A DNA stretch of 64,000 bases from Candidatus Uabimicrobium amorphum. Lineage in GTDB: Bacteria > Planctomycetota > Uabimicrobiia > Uabimicrobiales > Uabimicrobiaceae. Shown here piece by piece: positions 1-8,613 of the stretch (within the stretch, counting starts at the first letter, position 1; each line of letters starts with the position of its first letter). The notes under the pieces were generated by a model. It worked only from the letters and a program-made list of their open reading frames with translations, had not been told where the DNA came from and searched no databases. The stretch is taken from positions 8,367,547 through 8,431,546 of the forward strand of contig NZ_AP019860.1 in NCBI RefSeq assembly GCF_009002475.1. Direction: 5' to 3'. A program made the translations under genes and the position numbers.

Positions 1-1
1 A

Positions 2-91
2 AAAGGTGTATGGGTTGCACAACAGAATATTTTTGCTAAAGTAGTAGCTATTGGAAAACAAGCTTGCGACGAATTTAGGAGCTCTTTATGA
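2..91 (+). CDS. 3' end of an upstream gene (partial)
   Basis: An open frame enters from the left edge and encodes about 29 residues ending CDEFRSSL before a TGA at 89-91. That TGA overlaps the ATG of the M14 peptidase in the ATGA arrangement typical of translationally coupled genes, which is the main reason to believe it is coding. The tail is too short to assign a family. A second frame (stop at 37-39) is also open at the edge but lacks this coupling. Confidence 0.5.
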   Translation, partial: KGVWVAQQNIFAKVVAIGKQACDEFRSSL

Positions 92-2637
92 GAAAATATG
101 TAATTATATTACTACTACTGTGCGCCTCTGTTACCGCACAGGTGCAACTCGACTACTACCTGCCTCAAGGAGAATACGACAAAAATATTCCCACCCCACA
201 ACAGTTTTTGGGATATCAGGTCGGAGAATGGCATGTAAGTCACGACCAATTGGTGTACTACATAAAAAAACTCGGAGAATTGTCCGAACGTTTTAATGTA
301 CAAGAATACGCCCGTAGCTACGAAGCACGTCCTCTTATTGTGGCAACGATCACCAGTACCGACAATCATCAAAATATCGAAGAGATACAACAAAGACACC
401 GTAGTTTACGCAGTGGAAATGACATAGACGTCAGCACCATGCCTGCGGTTGTATACATCGGTCATTCTATCCATGGCAATGAACCCAGTGGTTCAAACGC
501 AGCTCTTATTGCGGCCTATTTTTTAGCCGCTGCCCAAGGCGAAGAGGTAGAAAAAATGTTGCAAAACACGATTATCCTTCTAGACCCATGTATGAATCCC
601 GATGGTTTCAATCGTTTTGCAAGCTGGGTAAATACGCATAAAAGTAAAAAACCTACTGCTGCCGCCATATGTCGCGAGCACAATGAAGTGTGGCCACGTG
701 GACGCACCAATCATTACTGGTTTGACCTTAATCGCGATTGGTTGCTAACACAACACCCTGAAAGCCGCGGTAGAGTGAAAATTTTCCAACAGTGGCAACC
801 TAATATACTTACCGACCACCATGAAATGGGAACCCAATCTACCTATTTTTTTCAACCCGGTGTTCCCAAGCGTACTCATCCACTCACTCCGCAAAAAAAT
901 CAAATTCTCACAAAAAAAATCGCACATTTTCACGCAAAAACACTCGACAAAATAGGTTCACTATATTACAGCGAAGAACGCTTTGATGACTTTTACTACG
1001 GCAAAGGTTCTACATACCCTGACGTTCAAGGTGCTGTTGGAATTTTATTTGAACAAGCGAGTTCCCGAGGACACTTACAAGAAAGTGTGCATGGTGATGT
1101 TTCTTTCCCGTTTACCATACGCAATCAGGTAAAAACAATTTTTTCGACTTTGGAAGCGGCGCAAAATCTACGTGTAGAGCTACTCTCCTATCGGCGTAAT
1201 TTTTATTCTGAGTCCCGAGAATTGGCTCAAAAAGACGAGATAAAAGCATACATCATCAGCGACAACAACGATAAAAAGCGATTAACGCACTTTGCGCAGT
1301 TGTTGCAACGTCATAAGATTGACGTATTTCATCTCGCCAAACCCATCACCGTAGATAGCGTCGAGTACACGGAAGAAAACTCCCTACTTGTTCCGACACA
1401 TCAATCGCAGTATCGTTTAATCAAATCGCTATTTGAAAGACGCACTTCTTTCGCCGACACTATTTTTTACGATGTATCGGCGTGGACAATGCCCATGGCG
1501 TTCCATTTGAGTTTTGCAGAATTAAAAAACAAAGCACAACTCACCTATCTCCAAGGTGAAAATTACCAATATACCTTTACACCTCCGCAAACAACTTTTG
1601 ATGAAAAGGCATATGCCTATCTGTTCACCTGGGATGGTTACTATGCTCCCCGCGCGTTGAATCGATTGTTGCAACTAGGAGCAAAGGTTAAAGTGGCCAC
1701 AAAAGAATTTTCCGCGGTAGTAAACGGCGCACAAAAACGCTTTACCTATGGAACTATACTTGTTCCCATGGGCATTCAAACCGACAAAAAACAAATTGCC
1801 CACACTATGGAAACAATTGCCAGCGAGGACCATGTCGCCGTATATCGCGCCGAAACTGGTTTTACACCTGTGGGAATGGACTTAGGTAGTGGTAACTTTC
1901 GTTCTTTACAACCGCCAAAAACCGTTATGTTAGCAGGAAAAGGAGTCAACGCCTACGATGCGGGAGAGGTATGGCATCTTTTTGATGTGCGCTTTAACAT
2001 TCCACTTGTGGTGGTCGATGTCGATGATTTTTCTTCCCTTGACATGCACAAGTACAACACCATGGTGATGGTCGATGGTTCATATAATCTTAGTAGCAGT
2101 GATACACAAAAATTACAAGACTGGGTAAAAAGCGGTGGAAACCTAATTGCAGCCAAACGCGCCATAAATTGGGCCGTTTCCGCACAAATAGCCCCACTAC
2201 AATTTGTAACTCCGGAATCGACATATACAGATCGACTACCTTACATTTCACGTGTACAAAATGAAGGGTCGCAGATAACAGGTGGTGCCATCCTCGAAGG
2301 AAAAACAGACTTAACACATCCCCTTCTCTATGGATACCATCACCAATCCATTCACTTGTTTCGTCGTGGAAATATGGCCATAAAAAAACCAAAAAATGTC
2401 TATTCTGTTCCCATCGTGTACACCGATAATCCTCTTGCCAGTGGCTACATGTCCAAAGAAAATCAACAACTGATCAAAAGTACCCCGGCAATTGTCGTTT
2501 GTGGAAAAGGACGTGGTAAGGTAATTTGTATGGCCGATAATTTAAATTTCCGCGCTTTTTGGTATGGAACAAACAAAATTTTCATCAATGGCGTATTATT
2601 TGGTCGTATAATTGATAATGGTTCTGTTGAAAAGTAA
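88..2637 (+). CDS. Secreted M14-family zinc carboxypeptidase
   Basis: 849-residue exported metallopeptidase. Residues 1-18 form a signal peptide (charged MRK, hydrophobic core, ASVTAQ cleavage region). The M14 zinc site is visible: HGNE at 129-132 supplies His and Glu, and DHHEMG near 243-248 the third His. NPDG (170-173) and DLNRDW (213-218) are conserved substrate-pocket segments, and Glu322 in FEQASSRG fits the catalytic glutamate. The C-terminal half (roughly 550-849) resembles a glutamine-amidotransferase-like fold often attached to large bacterial M14 proteins; this is inference. The ATG follows a taggag ribosome site and overlaps the preceding stop. It probably trims peptides in the periplasm or outside the cell. 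Confidence 0.88.
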   Translation: MRKYVIILLLLCASVTAQVQLDYYLPQGEYDKNIPTPQQFLGYQVGEWHVSHDQLVYYIKKLGELSERFNVQEYARSYEARPLIVATITSTDNHQNIEEIQQRHRSLRSGNDIDVSTMPAVVYIGHSIHGNEPSGSNAALIAAYFLAAAQGEEVEKMLQNTIILLDPCMNPDGFNRFASWVNTHKSKKPTAAAICREHNEVWPRGRTNHYWFDLNRDWLLTQHPESRGRVKIFQQWQPNILTDHHEMGTQSTYFFQPGVPKRTHPLTPQKNQILTKKIAHFHAKTLDKIGSLYYSEERFDDFYYGKGSTYPDVQGAVGILFEQASSRGHLQESVHGDVSFPFTIRNQVKTIFSTLEAAQNLRVELLSYRRNFYSESRELAQKDEIKAYIISDNNDKKRLTHFAQLLQRHKIDVFHLAKPITVDSVEYTEENSLLVPTHQSQYRLIKSLFERRTSFADTIFYDVSAWTMPMAFHLSFAELKNKAQLTYLQGENYQYTFTPPQTTFDEKAYAYLFTWDGYYAPRALNRLLQLGAKVKVATKEFSAVVNGAQKRFTYGTILVPMGIQTDKKQIAHTMETIASEDHVAVYRAETGFTPVGMDLGSGNFRSLQPPKTVMLAGKGVNAYDAGEVWHLFDVRFNIPLVVVDVDDFSSLDMHKYNTMVMVDGSYNLSSSDTQKLQDWVKSGGNLIAAKRAINWAVSAQIAPLQFVTPESTYTDRLPYISRVQNEGSQITGGAILEGKTDLTHPLLYGYHHQSIHLFRRGNMAIKKPKNVYSVPIVYTDNPLASGYMSKENQQLIKSTPAIVVCGKGRGKVICMADNLNFRAFWYGTNKIFINGVLFGRIIDNGSVEK

Positions 2638-2674
2638 GTACTTCTAGAAGTATACTATATTTTAGAATGTGCAT

Positions 2675-2705
2675 TGTAGGGGCGGACCTTGTGTCCGCCC
2701 GTCTC
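2675..2705. repeat. Short GC-rich palindromic repeat, copy 1
   Basis: GGGCGGAC (2680-2687) pairs with GTCCGCCC (2693-2700) around a 5-nt loop, in an intergenic gap of otherwise AT-rich DNA. A near-identical copy lies at 6951-6985, both preceded by TGTAGG, so this is a dispersed repeat rather than a gene-specific terminator. A 14-nt perfect palindrome (TACTTCTAGAAGTA, 2639-2652) lies just after the peptidase stop. Confidence 0.75.
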
Positions 2706-2756
2706 CCAAATTTCGATAGATATCCAAATTAAACAAAAAATTTAAAGGAAAACCAT

Positions 2757-3590
2757 TTGCAACTTTTAACCACAAGACCACAAAATAAAAGTGTATCTCT
2801 CTGGTTTGAAGAGATCGCAGATTGTCTGCTCAACAAGGTTCGCCTTATTATCAATGGTGAACAATATCGATTTGTCGAAATAGAGTTTTACTATCAAAAT
2901 CAAAGTGACCACTGCGACCCCTCAGTTCACTGTGATCCGATGCAGAAAACCAACGAAAAATGGTATTTTCACCGCAGCGGTGGAACATACAAGGGTGGAA
3001 CATTTAAAGGTATGGACATTACATTTGCCGAAAACGATGTATTTGGCGGCATTATTATCCGCGGAATTGAAAATGAAAGCGGTGACGTGATCGATGGACC
3101 ATGTCTTTGTGTGGATCATATTTTACAAAAAACAAATTGCGCGACAGTTGCAGAACTCGACAAGCGCGTTAGCGATTATGACGTTTGGGACATAAAAAGT
3201 CCGCTCCACATAAAAACCAATGACGAACTTAGCAAACGCGAAATTACCGCAAGCCCGCGTGTGGGTTTAACTCTAGCTTATCGCGATAAAGCTCCGCAAA
3301 TGAGCGAATACATCATGAAAAACTATCGTTACCTAAGTGTGCCGCGCAAAACCAAAAAAGGCAAAGTGTACATGGTTCTTGCACTTCACGCCCAAGGTAA
3401 GATATCCGAAGAAATTCGCGACGCTGTGGGAAGTACAAAAAAAGCCATTGGTGGTTATATTGGCTTTTTTCAAGAAGGGCAAAAACATAAAGACTTTTCC
3501 GCCTACATAGGCAAAAAATTAGATGCCAAGTTAACCGCACAACTTTATGGAACGTGGTGGGAAATTTATGGCAAAAAACAAAGCACCTAG
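2757..3590 (+). CDS. Conserved protein, possibly 3-methyladenine-DNA-glycosylase-like
   Basis: 277-residue soluble protein with no signal peptide. The start is TTG at 2757 behind an aaagga ribosome site. Residues about 35-100 carry a run of His/Asp/Cys-Pro motifs (DHCDPSVHCDPMQ), then WYFHRSGG and YKGGTFKGMD. I recall this pattern from an uncharacterised family sometimes labelled 3-methyladenine DNA glycosylase-like, but I cannot point to a catalytic residue and the label may only reflect fold similarity. The C-terminal half is basic (PRKTKKGK near 200). It stands alone between exported-protein genes, so context does not help. Confidence 0.55.
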   Translation: MQLLTTRPQNKSVSLWFEEIADCLLNKVRLIINGEQYRFVEIEFYYQNQSDHCDPSVHCDPMQKTNEKWYFHRSGGTYKGGTFKGMDITFAENDVFGGIIIRGIENESGDVIDGPCLCVDHILQKTNCATVAELDKRVSDYDVWDIKSPLHIKTNDELSKREITASPRVGLTLAYRDKAPQMSEYIMKNYRYLSVPRKTKKGKVYMVLALHAQGKISEEIRDAVGSTKKAIGGYIGFFQEGQKHKDFSAYIGKKLDAKLTAQLYGTWWEIYGKKQST

Positions 3591-3601
3591 AGGAAGAACT
3601 C

Positions 3602-3970
3602 ATGAAAGAATCACACTTTAATCGTTTTGTCATCATTAGCTTTTTCATTTCGATTTTCGCCGGCGTTTTCATACTGTTTTTCTTACAGCGCTCCATGAAA
3701 GCTTCCGCGCCATACAAAAAAACAGTGGAGTACATTCACCAGGAGAAAGTAATACAAGAAGCCCTAGGTACTCCCATCCAAGAAGGTTTTTTTGTCTCGG
3801 GAATGTTGGAGATTAAAGAAAAGTCAGGAAAAGCCAAACTCTCTGTTCCCCTATCTGGTCCAAAAGGCTCAGGGGTTCTTTATGCTTCTCTGGAAAAAAA
3901 AGGCGACGATTGGAGATTTTTCTCACTTATTTTTCAGATAGAAGATAAAGAAATCAATTTGTTGGAATAA
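3602..3970 (+). CDS. Coa1-like membrane-anchored protein
   Basis: 122 residues from the ATG at 3602, preceded by gaggaagaa; an earlier in-frame ATG at 3554 lies inside the upstream gene and has no good ribosome site. One transmembrane helix (about 9-30) is followed by a small outer domain with the pattern LGTPIQEGF, then G-x-A-x-L-x-VPLSGPKGSG and a closing W-R-F-x-SL. This resembles the cytochrome-oxidase assembly factor 1 (Coa1/Tim21-like) family, which in bacteria is poorly characterised. The family call rests on pattern memory only. The start is 11 nt after the preceding stop. Confidence 0.55.
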   Translation: MKESHFNRFVIISFFISIFAGVFILFFLQRSMKASAPYKKTVEYIHQEKVIQEALGTPIQEGFFVSGMLEIKEKSGKAKLSVPLSGPKGSGVLYASLEKKGDDWRFFSLIFQIEDKEINLLE

Positions 3971-4072
3971 CATTGTGCGCTACTCACTGTATGTGTTCGA
4001 TTTATACAACACATTGATCTGTATTGCCATTTCTTCACTTTGTGCTATTGTACATCAATAGGAGTAAGATCG

Positions 4073-4702
4073 ATGAGAGTCATTTTTCTTTTACTATTTT
4101 TTATAACGTGTACTATGGCGCAAAGTTTTCTCGAAGATGAACTGCGCAACGCATGGCAAGATAAAGACATCAACAGTCTGCAATTGTTTTTGGCAAATGA
4201 AGTACGCATTTTTCTCAGTGAGAGTGGCGGTAACTATTCGCGCAGTAAAGCACAAACTGTATTACAGGAATACTTCGAACAAGTTGAGATTGTTGCGTTT
4301 CAATATAATAAACGCAAAATCAAAAAAGGTGTCATTGTGGCAAATTACGCATACCGCAAAAACAAACAAACCTTTCGCACTTTACTATATTTCTTTACGT
4401 CTTATAACGTGTGGAATAAAGTAAATTTAATCACGAGCATTCGTGAAATACCGCAAGATTCCAAAAAGATAGAAAAACAAACCTCCAAAGATGATATCGG
4501 CAAAAGCAAAGAACAATTAATAGACAAGTACGACGACCCACAGGTGATGAAAAGCGACATGTGGGAATACACACAAACACTATCAATGGGTTGCCATAAC
4601 GTACTCTATATCACCAAGTACACCTTCAAAGACAACAAAGTCATCAAAGTAGACGAACAAGAAATCTCCCCAGGATGCGAAGCGGAAGCAGGCATATGGT
4701 AA
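4073..4702 (+). CDS. Secreted NTF2-like protein (DUF4783-like)
   Basis: 209 residues from the ATG at 4073, with aggag 9 nt upstream. Residues 1-17 are a signal peptide ending MAQ. The body begins with an NTF2-like helix (DELRNAWQDKDINSLQLFL) followed by curved-sheet strands and the segment YSRSKAQTVLQEYF, which recalls the DUF4783 family of Bacteroidetes. A C-terminal region (from about 130) with two cysteines (MGCHNV and SPGCEA) may be a second small domain. The function is unknown; NTF2-like folds usually bind small ligands. A palindromic repeat begins about 10 nt after the stop. Confidence 0.5.
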   Translation: MRVIFLLLFFITCTMAQSFLEDELRNAWQDKDINSLQLFLANEVRIFLSESGGNYSRSKAQTVLQEYFEQVEIVAFQYNKRKIKKGVIVANYAYRKNKQTFRTLLYFFTSYNVWNKVNLITSIREIPQDSKKIEKQTSKDDIGKSKEQLIDKYDDPQVMKSDMWEYTQTLSMGCHNVLYITKYTFKDNKVIKVDEQEISPGCEAEAGIW

Positions 4703-4704
4703 GA

Positions 4705-5052
4705 TGAGAAATTCGTCTCCAAATTGGTGCCCTCACCATCGAATTAGCAGTTACAGCTATCGCTGTAAGCTTCTATTCTCATACCTCTCCCACAGGGAGA
4801 GGTGTAATGCTTCTCTTTTGTAAAAAACTAAATTCACTTGAGTTGCGGGTCAAAAGTAGTGATGTAATACACTATTTTAATTGATGCTGACCTGTAACAT
4901 GCACTAAAGAAAGCAAATGGAAACAAATTCAGACGTGTTACGCCTCTCCCCGTGGGAGAGGCATGAGAATTAAGGCTTTTAGCGAAGCTAAAACCTTAAA
5001 TTCGATGGTGAGGGCATCGCCCAAAAGAATATCCAAAACACCACACTAAAAC
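4705..5052. repeat. ~320-bp palindromic MITE-like repeat, copy 1
   Basis: Large imperfect inverted repeat filling most of the gap before the pirin gene. The left arm starts at 4711 (TCGTCTCCAAATTGGTGCC, then CTCACCATCGA) and the right arm ends near 5025 (TCGATGGTGAGGGC). Each arm contains nested hairpins: CCTCTCCC/GGGAGAGG at 4783-4802 and again at 4942-4962, plus a short stem at 4751-4768 matched by one at 4975-4994. Copy 2 lies at 14505-14878; the arms are strongly conserved and the centres diverge. It has no transposase ORF, so it would have to be mobilised in trans. Positions 5053-5264 show no further clear feature beyond the pirin leader. Confidence 0.8.
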
Positions 5053-5264
5053 AACGAAAAAACATCTTAAAACCAAATTACAACAAACAACGATTTTTCG
5101 TTCCCGAAAACCAAATCATTCCTTTCAGCATACGACATCCATCAAGTCCCTGAAAATAAAAGACTTCCAGGCAAACAAACATCCTTCCCAAACGTTTGGC
5201 ACACCTTTTGCCTTAGTACAAAATAAATTTACAGGGTCCATTCCAGTGTGTAAGGAGATATGAT

Positions 5265-5954
5265 ATGATAGATGTTATTACTGAAAAAGAACGAGGTTTT
5301 ACAAATATTGATTGGTTGCAAAGTTATCACACTTTTTCATTTGGTCTTTATCACAATCCTAAACGTCAAGGTTTTCGCGATTTGCTTGTCATTAATGAAG
5401 ATTATGTCAAAGGTGGACATGGTTTTGGCAAACACCCACACCGCAACATGGAAATTTTAACATATGTTGTAAAAGGGACACTAGAACACGAAGACGACAT
5501 GGGTAATAGTTCTTTACTTCATGAAGGTGAATTTCAACGTATGAGTGCTGGTACAGGAATCTTTCACAGTGAATACAATCATTCCTCTTCTGAACCAGTT
5601 CATTTTTTACAAATTTGGATTAAACCGCAACAATTGGTACAACCAAGTTATGAACAAAAAAAGTTTCCCCAACAAAAAAATGAACTTGCAAAAGTCGTAT
5701 CTCCCGACGAAAATGATGGATCTTTAACTATAAACCAAGACGTGGAAATATTTATCGGAGACTTTGACGCAAACCATGGTCTAGAATACAACTTAGAGAC
5801 ATCGCGACATCTTTGGTTCCAAGTCATTTCTGGTAGTATCAGTATTGACGGACACACTTTACAAGCAGGTGATGGTAGTTCTGTTAGCAACAAAGAAATT
5901 GTAAATATTCAAGCAAATACAGCCGCAAAATTTTTAATTTTTGATTTAGCCTAA
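5265..5954 (+). CDS. Pirin-family protein (bicupin)
   Basis: 229 residues, the usual size for short bacterial pirins. The N-terminal cupin carries the metal ligands His57 and His59 in FGKHPHRN, and His101 and Glu103 in GIFHSEYN; the second cupin (about 150-229) is degenerate, as is normal for the family. Some bacterial pirins have quercetinase activity. The ribosome site is aaggagat. The next gene, a glutathionyl-hydroquinone reductase, starts 12 nt after the stop, and the same pairing of activities occurs near yqjG/yhaK in enterobacteria, suggesting a joint role in handling quinones or aromatic electrophiles (inference). Confidence 0.9.
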   Translation: MIDVITEKERGFTNIDWLQSYHTFSFGLYHNPKRQGFRDLLVINEDYVKGGHGFGKHPHRNMEILTYVVKGTLEHEDDMGNSSLLHEGEFQRMSAGTGIFHSEYNHSSSEPVHFLQIWIKPQQLVQPSYEQKKFPQQKNELAKVVSPDENDGSLTINQDVEIFIGDFDANHGLEYNLETSRHLWFQVISGSISIDGHTLQAGDGSSVSNKEIVNIQANTAAKFLIFDLA

Positions 5955-5966
5955 AAGGAGACAACT

Positions 5967-6917
5967 ATGGGATTACTCATTAAAGGTGAATGGCACGATA
6001 AATGGTATGATACAGCGAAAACAGGTGGACGTTTTGTACGCGAAGATGCAATCTTCCGTCATAAAATTACCGGTGATGGCTCTTCCGATTTCCAACCGGA
6101 ACCTGGACGTTATCACTTGTATGTTTCGTACGCTTGTCCATGGGCGCATCGTACCTTAATTTTTCGCAAACTCAAAAAATTGGAAGATGCTATTACAATA
6201 TCTGTCGTTGATCCCTTTATGGGCAGCGAGGGCTGGATGTTTAGTGATGGAGAAGACTGTATTCCCGATACGGTAAATAACGCGCAACGCTTACACCAAA
6301 TATATACAACTGCTAAAGCCGATTATACCGGACGTGTAACCGTACCGATCCTTTGGGACAAACAAAAGAAAACGATTGTCAACAATGAATCCAGTGAAAT
6401 CATTCTCATGATGAACAGCGAGTTCCCATTTGCTGACAACAGCGTAGATTACTATCCCGAAGACATCCGCGAAGAAATCGAAGAAGTCAATACTTTCGTA
6501 TACAAAAATATCAATAACGGTGTCTACAAAGCGGGTTTTGCCACCTCACAACAAGCTTATGAAGAAGCGTATGACAATTTATTTAAAACTTTAGATGAAT
6601 TGGAAGAGCGCCTAGGCAAAAATCGCTACCTACTCGGAGACAGAATGACCGTTGCCGATTGGCGTCTATTTACTACTCTAGTGCGCTTTGACGCAGTTTA
6701 CGTAGGTCACTTTAAGTGCAATCTACGCAGAATAGCCGATTATCCCAATCTGTCAGGCTATACGCGTGAGCTATACCAAGTTCCCGGTGTTGCCGAAACC
6801 ACCAATATGACACATATAAAACGTCACTATTATGAAAGCCACAAAACGATTAACCCAACGGGCGTTGTTCCCAAAGGACCACAACTAGATTTAGACAAAC
6901 CACATAATCGCGGTTAA
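5967..6917 (+). CDS. yqjG: Glutathionyl-hydroquinone reductase (Xi-class GST)
   Basis: 316 residues, as expected for the YqjG/ECM4 family. The N-terminal thioredoxin-like domain has the signature SYACPWAHR with catalytic Cys57; the all-helical GST C-domain follows (about 165-300). The enzyme reduces glutathionyl-hydroquinones with glutathione, via a mixed disulfide on Cys57. It is the second gene of a two-gene operon with the pirin upstream (ribosome site aaaggaga). A glutathione-dependent enzyme implies that the organism has or imports glutathione or a related thiol, which the window does not show. The gene symbol follows the E. coli family name. Confidence 0.92.
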   Translation: MGLLIKGEWHDKWYDTAKTGGRFVREDAIFRHKITGDGSSDFQPEPGRYHLYVSYACPWAHRTLIFRKLKKLEDAITISVVDPFMGSEGWMFSDGEDCIPDTVNNAQRLHQIYTTAKADYTGRVTVPILWDKQKKTIVNNESSEIILMMNSEFPFADNSVDYYPEDIREEIEEVNTFVYKNINNGVYKAGFATSQQAYEEAYDNLFKTLDELEERLGKNRYLLGDRMTVADWRLFTTLVRFDAVYVGHFKCNLRRIADYPNLSGYTRELYQVPGVAETTNMTHIKRHYYESHKTINPTGVVPKGPQLDLDKPHNRG

Positions 6918-6950
6918 TACAACCTGAACCAAAGAACAGGATACATGTTG

Positions 6951-6985
6951 GAATGTAGGGGCGGACCCCGTGTCCGCCCCTTCCC
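6951..6985. repeat. Short GC-rich palindromic repeat, copy 2
   Basis: GGGGCGGAC (6958-6966) pairs with GTCCGCCCC (6972-6980). It shares GGAATGTAGGGGCGGAC-type flanks with the copy at 2675-2705. It sits 35-60 nt after the reductase stop, where it could also end transcription, but it lacks a T-run. Confidence 0.75.
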
Positions 6986-7086
6986 TCAAATACAGGTGGA
7001 TACACTTCTCTAAATTTCATACAAACATCTCATCCACCGTTCCCTAATACAACTACACATACTTTCTAACACCATACACAAACCAC

Positions 7087-7115
7087 TGTACTCTTTTACA
7101 GCAGTTCGCTATAAT
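7087..7115 (+). promoter_or_regulatory. Possible promoter of the pyk operon
   Basis: A perfect TATAAT (7110-7115) lies 78 nt before the pyk start. The matching -35 position (about 7087-7092, TGTACT) is a poor match, so only the -10 is convincing. Confidence 0.35.
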
Positions 7116-7192
7116 AAAAATACCAATGGAACCATAAATCCACAAAGCATGGTTTCTTTATTATCCGAATCTTCTGTTCAAAAGGAAAGCGC

Positions 7193-8599
7193 ATGAGACT
7201 TACCAAAATAGTCGCCACTGTTGGACCCGCAAGTAATAACGAAGCTGTTATTCGCGAATTAATTACTGCAGGTGTGAATGTCGTACGCTTAAACTTCAGT
7301 CATGGTACTCACGAAGAACACCGCAAGGTGTATGAGATTGTCAGAAAAATTGCCGAGGAACTCAACAAACAAGTTGCCATTTTACAAGACTTATCCGGTC
7401 CTAAAATCCGTATAGGTATGTTAAAAGATAACCGACTAGTTCTCCGACAAGGAGAAAATCTTACTTTGACAAATAATCAAAGCGACGATGGCACTGACAA
7501 TCGCGTTTTTGTCAATTACGATAAGTTATATGACAGCGTTCAGTCAGGAACAAATATATTTCTCGCTGACGGTAATTTTCAACTCACTGTTGTTGACAAA
7601 AAAGACAATGATGTCATCTGCAAAATTCTTACCGGTGGCACCTTACATTCGCGTAAGGGAGTCAACCTTCCGCAACTTTCCGTTCCCATACCGTGCCTTA
7701 CGCCAAAAGACAAAGAAGACTTAAAATTTGGTTTACAACTAGGCGTTGATATCGTAGCCCTTTCCTTTGTGCAACGTGCGGAAGATATACAAGAACTTCG
7801 TCAGTTAATACAATCGTCAAATAGCCAAGTTCCTATTGTTGCCAAAATCGAAAAACCAGCGGCAATAGATAACATCGACCGAATCATAGATGTTACCGAT
7901 GGAATTATGGTCGCACGTGGTGACTTAGCCGTTGAACTGTCTATGGAAAGAGTTCCTATATTACAAAAGCAAATCATCAACAAAGCACGCAATGCCAACG
8001 TTCCAGTGATTGTCGCGACACAGATGTTAGAAACAATGGTAGAAAATCAATTTCCCACACGCGCCGAAGTCGCCGATGTGGCAAACGCAATATTTGACGG
8101 TACGGATGCGGTAATGCTTTCCGCCGAAACGGCTGCGGGTAAACATCCCGCAAAGGTAGTAAAGCGCATGGTGAGTATTATCAAAGAGGCCGAAAAAAAT
8201 TGTTACAGTCTCAATAAACACCAATCAGCACCGCGATCTGATATCCAATCGGCGGTTAGTTCCGCGGCAGTCGTGATGGCCGAACAGGTCAACGCCAAAA
8301 TTATCGTTGCCCCTACGGCTTCCGGTATGACTCCTTTACTTGTCGCACAACAACGCCTGGGTTTACCTATACTTGCCTTGTCCTATAACGAATCTATTAT
8401 CGGAAAATTGGCACTCACATTTGCCATCAATGTAAAAAAGATTCCGATGCCGCAAAATTTTGAACAGCTATTTGACTTTGCACATGAAAAAGTACGCGAT
8501 ATGGGGGTTGCCAACAAAGGAGATTACATGATTATTATCGCAGGGCACCCGTTTGGCGAGGGAAAAAATACAAATCTTGTCAAAGCAATGATGGTCTAG
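7193..8599 (+). CDS. pyk: Pyruvate kinase
   Basis: 468 residues, the standard bacterial length with no C-terminal extension. Family marks run in order: KIVATVGPAS at the N-terminus, NFSHGTHEEH, the active-site segment IVAKIEKPAAIDNID, then DGIMVARGDLAVEL and VATQMLETM. It converts phosphoenolpyruvate and ADP to pyruvate and ATP in the last step of glycolysis, needing K+ and Mg2+. The start is ATG behind aaaggaaagc. A receptor-like kinase gene starts 14 nt after the stop, an unusual partner for a glycolytic gene. Confidence 0.97.
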   Translation: MRLTKIVATVGPASNNEAVIRELITAGVNVVRLNFSHGTHEEHRKVYEIVRKIAEELNKQVAILQDLSGPKIRIGMLKDNRLVLRQGENLTLTNNQSDDGTDNRVFVNYDKLYDSVQSGTNIFLADGNFQLTVVDKKDNDVICKILTGGTLHSRKGVNLPQLSVPIPCLTPKDKEDLKFGLQLGVDIVALSFVQRAEDIQELRQLIQSSNSQVPIVAKIEKPAAIDNIDRIIDVTDGIMVARGDLAVELSMERVPILQKQIINKARNANVPVIVATQMLETMVENQFPTRAEVADVANAIFDGTDAVMLSAETAAGKHPAKVVKRMVSIIKEAEKNCYSLNKHQSAPRSDIQSAVSSAAVVMAEQVNAKIIVAPTASGMTPLLVAQQRLGLPILALSYNESIIGKLALTFAINVKKIPMPQNFEQLFDFAHEKVRDMGVANKGDYMIIIAGHPFGEGKNTNLVKAMMV

Positions 8600-8613
8600 A
8601 CGAAAGAATTGTT

